A DNA stretch of 64,000 nt, from NCBI GenBank assembly GCA_944990035.1, contig CALYLX010000136.1, forward strand, positions 186,001-250,000, read 5' to 3'. The stretch comes from Clitopilus passeckerianus. Taxonomy: Eukaryota; Basidiomycota; Agaricomycetes; Agaricales; Entolomataceae. The position numbers and the translations under genes are program-made. Shown here in pieces: positions 35,084 through 46,814 of the stretch; position 1 is the stretch's first letter, and every line of letters starts with the position of its first letter. The notes under the pieces were generated by a model, which saw only the letters and a program-made list of their open reading frames with translations, was not told the DNA's origin and made no database searches.

Positions 35084-35679
35084 ATTATCTGCATCCCTCG
35101 ACAGTGAAATGTATATACACGCTCGTAACGACATATACCTCCTAGATTTGTTGTAGCATATAACCTTTTAATCTTTTTAGTGTACATGTACTTGATTAGC
35201 CTTATCCACAAGAGTGTTTTAAACGCAAGGAAATAATCGATACGCTCAATGAACGAGGTTCCAACGTGGTAAACATCGTCTCAAATTCTGGCTCGCTCTG
35301 ATGCCCGAAACTCGTGGCTCTGGGCTTTGGGCACTGATGCGAGTTTGCCTTGACAGAGGCCATGATCAGGTGTCTGCTCATCCGCTGGCCAATTCACGAG
35401 TAGTGTGACTGGAGCGAGTTCTTTATGACCGCTAGGGAAGCAGAAAGCAGTGCCCCAAATGGCTCTTCAAAGCTTCATTGATAAACTAGTTGTCCACCCA
35501 AGGACGTATATGTGTTTTTTTGATAATGTGACGTCTGGGATGTGAAACGTGCAATGCAGTACCCATGAGGTAGCCTAGTGGAGAGGGTTCAGGGGATTTG
35601 CTACGGCGTCATATATAAGGACTCTCCAACACCGCGGATCCATAGACTCCCTCCCGGATATTATCACTACAATCTCTAG
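35084..35679. other. Intergenic; nothing supported
   Basis: 3' flank of TRK and upstream region of the next gene. A TATA-like ATATATAAGG occurs at about 35611-35620, roughly 60 bp before the ATG at 35680, and may serve that gene. Confidence 0.4.
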
Positions 35680-36277
35680 ATGCAACAGCTAACTCTCGAA
35701 ATGATGCCTGGCTGGCATTACGATGCAGCACCTGCAGAACGAAACGTAGAATTCGACCTGTGTAGCCTTCTTGATGGACTGAAGGTCTCTGCTGATAAAG
35801 TGAGCTGAAGCTCGTCCGGAACGCGGGAAGCTTGCTGATCTCTTGTGAGAAAGGAACCCGCAAACGCAGTGCTCGACATTCATATGTCCGAAAACACAAG
35901 TATACCTGTACGTCAATCTATTACCATCTATACCAGCATCTCTAAAGTTCAACAACTCGTAGATCTGCACCCACCCAACCATCGTCACCTCAGCATCCTT
36001 AGAAGAAGACGAGGAGCCGCAAGGCTGCGCATATCTCCAAGCGATCCGAGCACAAATCGATCACTTCGGAACCACAGACGGAGAGTACCTCCAGACCATA
36101 TTCACCCATCGGGAAATACTGTCGGCCTTTCCCCAAGCACATTCGCGATGTGCACGGGCCCTTAGCGATATCGCGTATATGCTGGAGAAGTATGCATGGG
36201 GAGCAAACAAGCGGCTTGATACAGAGGCTGTGACTGCATTCAGACATGAAGCATGGTCAATTGCTGCGGCGCAGTGA
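35680..36277 (+). CDS. Unrecognised 162-residue protein
   Basis: Three exons (35680-35799, 35854-35907, 35963-36277) joined by 54 and 55 bp introns, both in phase 0, give a continuous 162-residue frame. The product starts MQQLTLEMMPGWHYDAAPAE, passes through FDLCSLLDGLKVSADK and an acidic SLEEDEEPQGCAYLQ, and ends in an amphipathic helical region (EILSAFPQAHSRCARALSD, then TEAVTAFRHEAWSIAAAQ). No signal peptide, membrane segment or known domain is visible. No single exon makes this gene apparent; it emerges only on splicing. The TATA-like ATATATAAGG at about 35611 supports transcription. Confidence 0.55.
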
Positions 36278-36476
36278 GCTTCAGGTGCAATCCACTGGTC
36301 ATATCTGCATGAGAGTTGATCGATTGCGGTTGTAAAGACTCGTACCTTGGATCCGATTCCAAGCTTCCCCCATTCTATATGCCCCCATCTCATTTCTATA
36401 CCAACTATGTTAAGCTACATCTGCGTAATAGGTTGTGTCAGCCTTTCATGGATAATGCCAATAACGCTCACTCACA

Positions 36477-37550
36477 TCATGCATTCTCCGTCATGAGTGC
36501 GTTGACACATCGAAAGACTTGGTTTGTCGCCTCCTGGACTGCTGTTTTATCCTCCTCAGGGACTAGCCGCATGAACCGACCCTCAAATTTGTCGGGGTGG
36601 AAGCGCAAAATGGTTTCCCGTAGAGTTTTCTTCCTGGTATCTGCGTCCTCCTGCGAATTCTGACTTTGAGTGGATATGGGTATAAGGAATTCGGTGATCG
36701 CTTCTTTCGACAGGTGCTCGATGAATGCAGGGCTTCTTTGAAGGCAGCGAAGTCCAAGTCGAATGTAAAGATGGGCCAAGGGATGTCGTGGATCCCGAGC
36801 TCCTTGATCCCTTCCATTATTGTGCTGTTCAAGAGGTCTTTCCATCTGACGTCGTAGTCGATTCGAGCCTCCTGTTGTTTTCGAGCGAGTTTTACGAGTT
36901 TCTTCTTGTTCCTCTCTTCTTCGGCAACTTTCTCAAGACGACGTGTTTCTTCCCTGCGAATCTTCTCCTGGGCCTTTCGTTCTGCTTTTCTAGCCTCTTT
37001 TCGCTGCTGTTCTTCGTACTCCTTGGCGTGTGATTTCCTATGAATATATGAGCTATGCAAATACTTCATAAGTTGAAGTTCACGGGTCTTACCTATACAT
37101 TCCCAGTCTAACCCACTCCGAATACTCCTCATCATCCATAGCCTGGGGGTCCAGGTGAAGGAAGTTGTCAATGTCATGGAAATCGTCCGTAGAATGTGCT
37201 TTGGTTCTGCTGCTGCCTCCTGAGCGCCAACGATCGGGTACATGCGCGTAGTCATTGAAGCGCGCCTCCATAGAATCCAGATGTTCATCATCTCCAAGAG
37301 CATCAAACATCTTCTCCCTAAACCGTTGTTCCTCTATTTCAGCTCGAATTTGCTCGTAATCGACCTTGACACGGCTACTCATATCGTCATTGAGCGGTTC
37401 CTCATCGCTTGAAGCCCATTTGCGGTCGTTGTTGTCGTCTAGTGCGGATTTGGCCTTCCTCTTCTCCCCTTTCTTCTCCTTTCTACGCCGCTTACGCGCC
37501 TTGTGAGCCGCCTCCTCTTCTGGAGTCCGTTTGAGATGGAGTTTGGGCAT
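36477..37550 (-). CDS. NFKBIL1 (IkB-like) homologue
   Basis: Two exons. The N-terminal part is a basic nuclear-localisation-like run (KARKRRRKEKKGEKRK) followed by acidic sequence. Then come DYEQIRAEIEEQRFREKMFD, MDDEEYSEWVRLGMYR, a long Lys/Glu/Arg coiled coil (EQQRKEARKAERKAQEKIRR), YDVRWKDLLN and the C-terminal RFHPDKFEGRF. The LRFHPDKF ending is the hallmark of animal NFKBIL1 and its fungal relatives; it resembles a J-domain HPD but lies in another context. The animal protein is linked to RNA processing. A one-base break at 36730-36732 (one extra base gives FKEAPAFIEHLSKEAITEFL) interrupts the frame. Confidence 0.7.
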
Positions 37551-37601
37551 GAAAGAGAGTTGACTCGGAGAAACAGGGACAAATACGGAGGCAAGTCGTT
37601 A

Positions 37602-38214
37602 TCATGTATTGCGTCGGGATGGATATAGGACAGCTTTGCGAACGGGCTCTACAATGCGCCTGGAGAAGGCTGGTGATAAATATATCGATAAACCGATGCG
37701 AACGGGTAGTAAAGCCTGAAGGTATATCTAATATTGAGGATGCGAACGACCGAGGGCTTTGAACTCAACGCACCTTGGTGACTCCATATGCAACTATGGC
37801 ATTTGCTACATCTCCAGCAATGGCTTTTGACAGGTCTGTAGAGGGTATTTCTTTGTCTTTCATTCCAGGTTGCCTCTTTTCGTAGCCAAAAACACCATAA
37901 CGCCTTCCTATCCGTCCAGCCCAAGCATCACCTTCAATCATCCACTTTTTGACCATGCGTTGGGCAGCATTGAGGTCTTCCTCAGGCTTGCTGATGTTTT
38001 CTTCGGGAGCAACGTTTCTAATCATTGCTTCACCGACGCCAAACGTCCTAGCGCCATAGAATACGACAATGAGGGGTACAATTGCAGTGACTTCGTGTAG
38101 GACTCCAAATGAGAGAATCAATGAGGGCAAGGGTGCTCCCGTACGCGCAGATATGCGTTGCAGACTTGCTCTCCAGCCTGCAGAAGCAGTCGAGCGTGAG
38201 CTTCCCTCCGCCAT
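37602..38214 (-). CDS. Mitochondrial membrane protein, DUF1279/FAM210-like
   Basis: Two exons joined by a GTGCGT..CAG intron in phase 0. Start set at MAEGSSRSTASAGW because no ATG precedes it in frame, although the frame stays open upstream, so a missing presequence is possible. The core reads ARTGAPLPSLILSFGVLHEV, TAIVPLIVVFYGARTFGVGE (membrane segment), WAGRIGRRYGVFGYEK and DVANAIVAYGVTKALLPVRI, then LSIYLSPAFSRR. This domain (PF06916 type) occurs in mitochondrial inner-membrane proteins such as FAM210. The molecular role is not established. It is divergent to another mitochondrial-looking gene at 38310. Confidence 0.6.
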
Positions 38215-38234
38215 TTCGAGGGCAGTGGTCGAAT

Positions 38235-38261
38235 AAACCCTAACTTTGACCCCAACCCTAA
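38235..38261. promoter_or_regulatory. Two telo-box motifs in a divergent mitochondrial promoter
   Basis: AAACCCTAA (38235-38243) and AACCCTAA (38254-38261) lie between the divergent starts at 38214 and 38310. The motif equals a telomere repeat unit and is a known element in promoters of some translation and mitochondrial genes (telo box). Confidence 0.45.
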
Positions 38262-38309
38262 TTCTGGTCCACAACCGACATTTTTGCCCACGCTGCACTC
38301 TGAATTAGC

Positions 38310-39523
38310 ATGCTATCAAGGACACAGGGCGCCAGGCTTTCAAATGTCTTGAGCAACCCCCGACCATGGCAAAGGGCCTTTATGAACACCAAGGCGAGGG
38401 CAAAACCTGTTACAGGTGCTATACCCAATAAAGTGGGCAAACACATTGGACTACCTAACCGTTCAGCCCATGTACGCTTTTCGGAAAACCTGGATTCACC
38501 TGTTGAGCTCTATTCTATTATTCGGGAATTAGAGAGGCGATACGGGGCTATAAGAGACTATAGCGTGAAGTCGGTGTGTATGAATAATTGTCGGTTCTGC
38601 ATCTGTACTGATTTTGTCTGCAGGACTTCGAAGTGCCGACTAAATACCAGAGCCAAATATATGTGTCGTTTCGAGACCCGGAGGCCTTCGAACGTGTTCC
38701 AGAACAGGCGGAGTCCTTCGAAGTAACTCTACCTCGCCTTCCTGAACGCGACGGTGGGCCTAGCCTCGACGACCTAAAGCCTATATTACTTCGAGAAGAA
38801 TATCGTGAACCAACCAAGGTGGCGAAGAAGAAGGACAAGTATGCTATAAATAACCTGGTAAAAGATGTACAAGAAGAGAATAAAGCAAAGGAAGCTCAGG
38901 CAAATGACTCGGGGAAGGTGGTTGCAATTAAGATCTCGCGTGCAAGTGAGTTCATTCTCAAATAGCGATATCCTTGAGACTAATGACCTGGTCCATCAGC
39001 TCATGAGACTTGGCTTATGCCTCCACCGACCTCTGCCATCTCCAGGTCGAGAATTGTCAGACAAGGACAGGAATTTCTCAAATGGGGCGGCTTCAATACA
39101 TTGCAGCCAATGCCTTTCCACGACATTCTTCCCGAAGAAACGGAAATCTTTGACCCGAATGTTCGGCCAGACTTCGCTCGGCGACGAGCTTTCAGGAACT
39201 ATTCGCGTATTCTCCACATCAAAAACCCTCACGAGATATATCCTGACATAGAGGCAGTCGCTGAGGCTCCTGTTGTCGAAGATTCAACTACCAGCAAGGA
39301 TGACCTCTGGGAACCGCTCCCTGGGACAGAACACCTGACACATGATGATGCTCCCATGCCCAGCGACCTAGAGTTTGAGAAAGAAGGTAGCAGTCTTTCC
39401 AATGCACCTCCATACGCTGTCCCCACATCGGAAACTATCGAGGACGCTTCGAAACGCAACACGAGGCCCAAAGCCTCGAGTCCAGAAGCGAGTAGATTAA
39501 AGGAGTTCATGGGCTGGAGATAG
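38310..39523 (+). CDS. Unrecognised, probably mitochondrial protein
   Basis: Three exons (38310-38573, 38624-38945, 39000-39523) join in phase to 369 residues. The start MLSRTQGARLSNVLSNPRPW is Arg-rich and lacks acids, like a mitochondrial presequence. Later features are ELYSIIRELERRYGAIRDY, KYQSQIYVSFRDPEAFERV (short beta/alpha pattern), FLKWGGFNTLQPMPFHDIL and FARRRAFRNYSRILH, then a Ser/Glu-rich disordered tail ending KEFMGWR. I do not recognise the family. A divergent promoter shared with another mitochondrial gene, and the size, suggest an organelle gene-expression or assembly factor; this is inference only. Confidence 0.65.
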
Positions 39524-39749
39524 AATGCAACCTTATACTCTATTATATATATACTTAATGTAATGTCAACGACATTTTAGAACCAATGCCAGTACGCTCA
39601 AAGTCGTTGTTGATGTTTCCCCGAAAGGAAGGTGTGTTTACCTCTGTTTGATCTGGAGGGTCCTGCGCTACCGCCGCAACACCTGTTGATTGTGTCGACA
39701 GCAGCCAACCCCCTCCTCAAGAAATTAACGGCACTCCTCAAGACCAAAA

Positions 39750-40462
39750 ATGGGCTCGACTAGGTGAGAATTGCTTTATGTTGGCCTTACGGATCGTCAG
39801 GACGCTGGATGTTGCGGAGAATCGAGTTGGATGAGATGGATGGACGGGGTTGGTTCTGGATGACTCTACGACCTCAAATTGATGCACAAGCTCCTGGCAT
39901 CCTGCAACTCCCCTTCGCTCTCGAAGTCATCAAGCTTGCGAACAATGAGCTGATACGATCTCGATTTTCTCAATAGACTCTACTCCAAAGGCCGCGTCCT
40001 TGGTTTCAAACGCGCAAAGCGTAACTCCCGCCCCAACACCTCACTGATCCAGATTGAGGGAGTCGCTACTAAAGAGGATGCCCAGTTCTACCTTGGCAAG
40101 GTATGCAGAATTTTCGCTCTAGCCCTCGACGGTTGGCTCATGTCTCTACTTGCAGCGTGTTGCCTACGTCTACAAGGCTAAGCGGGAAATTCAGGGCTCA
40201 AAGATTCGTGTCATCTGGGGGTGAGCAAACCCTTTACATCTACAGCATGATGTCCTTAAATTTAACCTTTAACCTCTCTCTTTTGTAGACGAGTGACACG
40301 GCCGCACGGATCGTCAGGCGTCGTAAAATCAAAATTCCGTACCAACCTCCCACCGCGCGCCTTCGGTGCTAGCGTCAGAGTGGTGAGTTTTTTTCCTGCG
40401 ATTCCTGCAAAAAAACATCCACTGAACTGCTTGCACAGATGCTCTACCCTTCCAACATCTAA
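39750..40462 (+). CDS. RPL33: Ribosomal protein eL33 (60S subunit, L33/L35A)
   Basis: Five exons (39750-39763, 39977-40100, 40156-40220, 40289-40382, 40439-40462) sum to 321 nt, 106 residues, the normal family size. Sequence: [79 protein letters not shown], ending RVMLYPSNI. The first exon carries only 14 nt of coding sequence and is followed by a 213 bp intron, far longer than others here; short first exons with long first introns are usual in ribosomal protein genes. It acts in the large cytosolic ribosomal subunit. Confidence 0.96.
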
Positions 40463-40918
40463 TGACGTCTGTATCCCTAGCTTTTACCTCTGTCTTCTCG
40501 TATGCCATACTGCAATATGACATGGTTTACATGCATACATGGAAATAGATGATTGTGCAAATACCAGCATCCGTGGTTGAGGGATACCTATGCGATGTTA
40601 GTGCCTGTAATTGTCGCTTTGAGTTTAATCATACTGCTTGAAGACCACCCTTTGTCAATCAACATGCATTCAGATACTCTCGGATGTTCGGCCTTCCGCA
40701 ATCTCCAATTTGTGAAAGACATATTGGCATCTATTGCAACCGTCTGGAAATACAGTAAATGCAGAAACTTGAAGCTCTAGTGACTGGGAAAAAATCCGTT
40801 TAGAGCCGATCGCACCTCACATGACAAACCGGATCCGGCCCTCCGTTCATGTTATAGCCGTACCCCAGAGTTTACCGCCAAACCCTTGCACATTCTTTCT
40901 TTCCTTTAGACTACTACA
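40463..40918. other. Intergenic; nothing supported
   Basis: 3' flank of eL33 and upstream region of glutaryl-CoA dehydrogenase. No gene-like frame was found. Confidence 0.45.
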
Positions 40919-42769
40919 ATGCTTCGTGTTTCGCAGACAATAGGCTCTCAGATTAGGCGAACTGCTTTTGGGTCTTCCACCGTTGGTCGCCGACATGCTT
41001 CGTCGCGTCAGTGAGATCCAGTACTTTCCCATTACATCACACTTACCGGATGTACAGAGCTTGCAAAGTTCGATTGGGAGGTGAGACGGACGCACCCAGG
41101 TTGCTGCCTAGAATCTGACAATGGTGTTTCAAGGATCCGTTGGCAATGGAAGGTCTGTTGACGGAGGAGGAAATAGCTATCCGGTGGGTGCACTGGCTCG
41201 ACCCTACCTCCTGATTGAAACTTACTCATATGCAGGGATACTGCACGCGAGTACTGCCAGGTTTGTGGCACAGGGAGTTTATTGTTTTGGATACCTTTAA
41301 TTCTGCCGTAGGAACGCCTCATGCCACGCGTCCTCGAAGGATGGAGGACAGAAAGTGAGCTAGTGCACTATGTCTCCGGAACACACCCTAACCTCTCTCT
41401 GTCAGAGTTTGATTATGACATCCTTCCTGAGATGGGACAGCTTGGACTCCTGGGTGCCACTATCAATGGCTATGGTTGCGCCGGTGCTAGCAATGTGGCT
41501 TATGGTCTTATTGCAAGGGAAATTGAAAGGTCAGTACTATGGCACCCTTATCTCGGAGCGGGCGAGGTTAACATCCCTCAAAACGCAGAGTTGACTCTGG
41601 ATATCGTTCGATGGCATCCGTGCAGTCGTCTTTGGTTATGCACCCAATCAATGAATTCGGAACGGAGGCACAGAAGGAGAAGTACCTACCACGACTCGGT
41701 ATGTGCACAGACTAAGAATACTGGCGTCCGTGCTAACCTAATTTTCGTGTAGCCAAGGCCGAGCTCGTTGGCGCCTTTGTGCGTAATGCTACTTTCCGGA
41801 TTACCTGCAACTGACTCTCTTTTCAGGGTTTAACTGAACCTAACCATGGATCCGACCCTGCAGGAATGGAAACTACCGCAGAAGAAGTCGATGGCGGGTT
41901 CATCATCAACGGTAGCAAGACGTGGATCTCCAACGCACCCGCAGCGTAAGTGCCTTCTTGATATCTTGGGTCCCCAGATTGACCGTTTCTCAGTGATGTC
42001 TTCATTATCTGGGCAAGGTGCAAGTGGGACAACAAAGTTCGTGGATTCATACTCGAAAAGGTATACGTCCTGTCTCATTTCCCGACATGCGAGCGTGATT
42101 ACTGATATCTAGCCTTCTTTGATTAGGGTATGAAGGGGCTTGAAGCACCCCCCATCAAGAACAAAGTTGCCCTACGCGTTTCTCTAACAGGTTCAATCTT
42201 CATGGATAACGTCAAAGTTTCCCATGACGCCCTCCTACCAAAGACTCGCGGCCTTGGTTCGGCCTTCTCCTGCCTCAATTCCGCCAGATTCGGTATCTCA
42301 TGGGGTGTTATGGGTGCCTTGGAGGACTGTATCCACCGAACACGGGACTATGCGCTAGAACGCCACCAGTTCAAGCGACCTCTTGCCTCGTTCCAGCTGG
42401 TCCAAAAGAAGCTTGTCGATGCGCATACAGAGGCTGCCCTCGGTCTGTTGGCGAGTTTGCAGGTTGGCCGCCTGAAGGACGCCGAGGGAAGCTAGCGTCT
42501 GAGATGATCAGTATGATCAAGAGGAACAACTGTGGAAAAGCCTTGCAGCATTCGAGGATTGTCCTGGACATTCTGGGTGGCAATGCTTCTGCAGACGAGT
42601 AAGCTTCTCATTTTACTTCAGCTGCAGGAGTTTCTAATGCCATCCCAGATATCATGTTGGACGACATGTTGCGAATCTACAAGTCACCAACACTTACGAA
42701 GGCACCTACGACATCCACACCCTCATTCTCGGCAAGGCAATTACTGGGATTCAGGCGTTTGCTAACTGA
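40919..42769 (+). CDS. GCDH: Glutaryl-CoA dehydrogenase, mitochondrial
   Basis: Many exons, with short introns. The N-terminus [20 protein letters not shown] is a presequence. The acyl-CoA dehydrogenase fold is clear: [125 protein letters not shown] and [18 protein letters not shown], ending [20 protein letters not shown] with the catalytic Glu. It converts glutaryl-CoA to crotonyl-CoA in lysine and tryptophan breakdown. A one-base break at GGG 42486-42488 ends the frame early; one more G restores [20 protein letters not shown]. Confidence 0.95.
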
Positions 42770-43135
42770 GTTGCCCGCGGATGGGAAGGTAGCTGGTATC
42801 ATCATTGGGAGCGTCTGTAGAGTATATATCCACATACAATTCTTACAATTACAACATGCTAGAAATACAAACAAACATAGCATATGCACACGAATGTTAG
42901 ACATTGGCATTGCGCATCGTTGGATCTATCCAATCCAACCCAAGGATGTCAAATATATCTTTTTCGCTTTTTGGAACGATGAGCTTTGAATCGTGTCTCC
43001 GAGTACTAGAGAATTCGTCAGATGATCCTTTAGAGATGGTTCCAAGCCACATACAGCCCTGAACTATCGAATTTCATCCCTCTACAGATGTGGATCAGTA
43101 TGGTCTAGGCAGTGGAGAATGCCACAGACGCAATC
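42770..43135. other. Intergenic between convergent genes; nothing supported
   Basis: Shared 3' flank of glutaryl-CoA dehydrogenase and the family X polymerase. No other feature was found. Confidence 0.45.
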
Positions 43136-45166
43136 TCACTTTTGTTCCTTTGCCCAAGTTCTCAAGTCACGTTCAAAGGTCTTCGATCCAGTCCTTTCGA
43201 GTAGCCGTTGATACGAGGGCCTGAACGTCATAAGAACGGGAACTTACCACCCCAGAACTGCAGTCCAATACGCTTCTGGTGCTGCGAATATGAGATCCAT
43301 TTGACGATGGTAGCGCTTCTTCCCTCCATCCGGAGGCAGGCGAAAGATAGTCAGTGCTTTCTCGAGTGAGTCCCAATGGGTTGATCTTAACGGATTATGG
43401 GCGTGAAAACCGCTGAGGTCTACGATAATTCGGTTAGGCCAAAAGAAGGCATTCACACCCATACTTAGAGAACATACGCATCATATGTGTAACGAGGCCT
43501 ATGGCAAGGAAGGATAAGGACATAGCCAGGAGAGTTTGATGTCTGGGCCTTACCTCGTTGATGGAGTCTCAGCACAAGCTTCTTGCAGAGATCCTTGATA
43601 ATATCCCCTCCCAGCTCAGGCGAAGGGTGGCTTACGATTAGGTCGACGTCATTGCATATTTTCTTGCCTCGACGGTATCTTTGATCATGGTTTCCATCAG
43701 CCTGTCTACGCATGAATTTAAATAACTCACCCTCCAACTATCATAGAAATACAACCAGGTTGAATCTGCTCCAGCTCATTCATGACGACATCCCGAATTT
43801 CTTCAACCTCCTCTCGAGGCATCTTTTGCTCCAGATCGTCCACCAACCTCAGAGCCGCAGGGATGTTCAGAACTGAAACCCCCTCTTTGGTTGCTTTCTT
43901 TGGCACGAGCTTTCCGTTCGGTGTGAATATCGGCTCTTCCTCTTGCTCAGCGTCCCCTTCTGGATCGACATCGTAAACCTCGTAATAATTCTTCATATCG
44001 GTGATGGTACGAAGCCCAATACTATAGAGTTCCCTTGCTTTGGTGGGACCGACGCCATAGACTTTGGTGAATTCTCGGAGGGATTGGAAGCGTTGGTCTG
44101 TGCGGATGTCGCCTTTTCACAAGCGTTATTCAGTTTCTCAGCTAGAGTGACAAAGAACTCATCGGGCCGACTCACAGCTCTCTGGTATGATTCCCAACTT
44201 TAGGAATTCCCTGATCTAAGATGAGTGAGATGGGTGTGCACATGGGAGACCGGTCATATGCGCCATGGATTTGAATGTACAGACCTTAGATTGTATTTTA
44301 TCCCCAATGTAGGGTAAATGTATAACCTCCTCCTCGAAGGATTCCAGGATTATCTTGTTTGGGTATGCTGTAGAGACGCTGAGACAGCATACAGTTGAAC
44401 ACCATGGGGATGTGTACCTTTGATGGTCTAGGCAATGCGTATCAACGGACCATATTCAGCGATAGCTCGGTCGAATGATGAGAAAGCAACGCTTACTGCG
44501 ATGGCATGGTCATACGCTAATGCATTGATTCCTTTGCCCTCGAGATGCCTGTGAAGGCGCAGTATATCCAGCTGCTCCACGAGGTCCTGGTTGGGACAGA
44601 TAAGAGGGCTAGCCCTTTGACAAGCGAGACGGGCTTTGTAGTTCTGGAAGATCTTTTCATCCGTGGGGAGGATATCAGGAGTTTCCCGGGACCTTCTTGA
44701 GTCAGAGCAGGTACAAATGGACATGTTGCAGTCCGGGCAATGACGGACGGTCGAGTCGTGCAGCTCATCAATTGCAGCATAGCTTCCACAAGAAAGGATG
44801 GTATTCTGAGATATCGAGTCATAGAGCCATTCTGGCGTCACTATCGCCTTTTGCCTCTATATGAAAGGGTTTGACAGGTTAATAGACATAGTACGCCGTT
44901 CACCAACTTACTGCCACATCCCAGTTCAGATGTCTTTCCAGACGCTTTCTCATGCGGACATTGGTGATAATGACATTCGCCTCAGCGGCATCAGAACACA
45001 GGTCAAGCTGTAATGCACCGTGTGAGCCTTGGCTGTCGACTAGGTTGTAGAGCTTCTCAATATCCTCGGGGGTGAATTTGGCGTCAACTATGTAGATTTT
45101 TATCCGTTCATCGTCAGAGGAGCCGGCGGAGTCAACAGAAGAACCTGAAGTTTGACGATGGCGCAT
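43136..45166 (-). CDS. Family X DNA polymerase with BRCT domain (pol IV/mu/lambda-like)
   Basis: Start MRHRQTSGSSVDSAGS. The BRCT region runs to about residue 115 (IKIYIVDAKFTPEDIEKLY, IITNVRMRKRLERHLNWD, VTPEWLYDSISQN). Next are the 8-kDa helix-hairpin-helix part (HLPYIGDKIQSK) and the fingers (FTKVYGVGPTKARELY). The palm has GGYRRGKKICNDVDLIVSHP, carrying two catalytic Asp, and later RQMDLIFAAPEAYWTAVLGW with the third. The fungal-type MMHLSGFHAHNPLRSTHWDS and ending TGSKTFERDLRTWAKEQK are normal. Introns are mostly 45-60 bp with consistent phases in the parts checked. It fills gaps in non-homologous end joining and base excision repair. Confidence 0.92.
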
Positions 45167-45646
45167 ATTCAAGGAGCATTATGCTGCTAACCCTGTTTCA
45201 ATCCCCAGCGGTTTGCCCAAGCATTCAACGTCAGTGATAGAGATTTGTATTTACTCATGTTGGAATCTAAGGCTCTCAGGCTCAGAACTCTCTGAGTTCG
45301 GATTTTCTGACAGGTCAAGACAGCATAGCATCAGCACAGAGTAGCATGTTTTAAGCCACTTGTGATTCTTCTTTTTACTGAGGGTTTCGCCTTATGCATG
45401 GGTACCCTCACAGAAAATCCGAAGTGTTCCAAGTTTTGTTGAGTCACTCGGCTTAACGGGCCTATGAAGACTTTCCATTGGTCAAGCTCGTGGGAACTGA
45501 TTAATTGCGCGGTTCCATTGGTTGTGGTTTGTGGTGATCATCCAATAATTTCGTGATCAGAATACCCATCCCGGCTAGACTCAAACTCAAACTGTTGTCG
45601 CCCACTAGCGTCTTCTTCGTTCCGCCTTTCATCTCTTGAGACCACC
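45167..45646. promoter_or_regulatory. Divergent promoter of pol X and NMN adenylyltransferase
   Basis: 480 bp between opposite start codons. CCAAT-type words (ATTGG near 45478, 45509 and 45517) could bind the HAP complex. Nothing else was seen. Confidence 0.35.
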
Positions 45647-46814
45647 ATGGCGTCCTCTCGGAGACCGACGACTCAGTTCACAAACCCCCCAAATTACATT
45701 TCCTCATCACCGTCTCCAAAGTACAATTCGAGATCCCAAGAAGACCCCTCTCGTCTTGGTAGCATGCGGTTCCTTCAGTCCAGTCACATACCTCCATCTT
45801 AGAATGTTTGAGATGGCAAAGGACTATGTCCGACAGAATACCAACTTTGAAATTGTCGGTGGATACCTCAGCCCCGTTAGCGAAGAGTACAAGAAGGCTG
45901 GCCTCCTCAGCGCTCAGCACCGGTATGTCTCCAGCCTAGCATTTGAATTTCCTGTTCTCGCCCAACGTTTCTCCGCAATACGTCGTTTATAATCACGGGG
46001 CTTCCAAGCCTCGTTGTCATTGCTGCCCTTCCTTATCAGGAAGGATGACTTCAGGCTTGGATCTGCGTTCTTCTCATTAACCACACGTCCTTGGTACTCT
46101 CGCTAATTGCGCTATGCAGCGTCAATATGTGCAATCTCGCTGCCGAGGAATCCGGGTCCTGGCTAATGGTCGACGGCTGGGAAGCTTTCCAGTCCTACCA
46201 GCGAACAGCTGTGGTGTTGGACCACTTTGATTATGAAATCAACACTGTCCTCGGGGGCGTCAAGACCGAGGACGGGGAACACAGGAATGCCCATATCATG
46301 CTGCTTGCCGGTTCAGACCTGATAAGCACCATGAGCGAACCCGGCGTGTGGAGTCATGAAGATGTAGGCGTCCCGTTTTTGCACCACATGGCCGCACCTG
46401 ACACCCATTATTGGATTCCCTAGTTGGATCATATCTTGGGCCGTTATGGAACCTTCATTGTCGAGCGCGCTGGCTCTGGAATGGACCAAGCAACTCAAAA
46501 CCTCGCTCGATGGAAGGATAATATCTACCTTATTTCTCAGCTCATTCAGAATGATGTATCAAGCACCAAGGTATGCTGGGCGTTTTGTGCCATACATGGC
46601 CCAGCTGACAATGATTTAGGTCCGCCTTTTCCTTAGAAGAGGAATGTCAGTTCGGTACTTGCTACCGAGCGTCGTTGTAGATTACATAGAAGCAAACGGG
46701 CTCTACCTTGATGAAGGTCCCAATACCAGCCCTGACAAGGGCAAAGAAAGGGAAAGAACGATGAGTACTTCGAGAAGCTCCGGCTCAGCTGGGCAGGCAC
46801 AGCCAGCCAGTTGA
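45647..46814 (+). CDS. NMA1: Nicotinamide/nicotinate mononucleotide adenylyltransferase
   Basis: Exons begin at MASSRRPTTQFTNP. The family motifs are clear: VACGSFSPVTYLHLRMFEMA (nucleotide-binding GxFxPxTxxHL), VGGYLSPVSEEYKKAGL, SWLMVDGWEAFQ, VVLDHFDYEINTVLGGV, IMLLAGSDLISTMSEPGVW, DLDHILGRYGTFIVERAG and QNDVSSTKVRLFLRRGMS (ISSTxxR site), YIEANGLYLDEG. A 197 bp first intron (45923-46119) is unusually long here. It makes NAD (or its acid form) from the mononucleotide and ATP. The C-run at 45685-45690 must lose one C (or gain two) to link the ATG with the conserved frame, probably a sequence error. Two transporters that may import nicotinate follow on the same strand. Confidence 0.93.

Noticed and set aside
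38230..38265. Interstitial telomere tract
   Set aside because: Only two separated AACCCTAA units in a short promoter; better explained as telo boxes.
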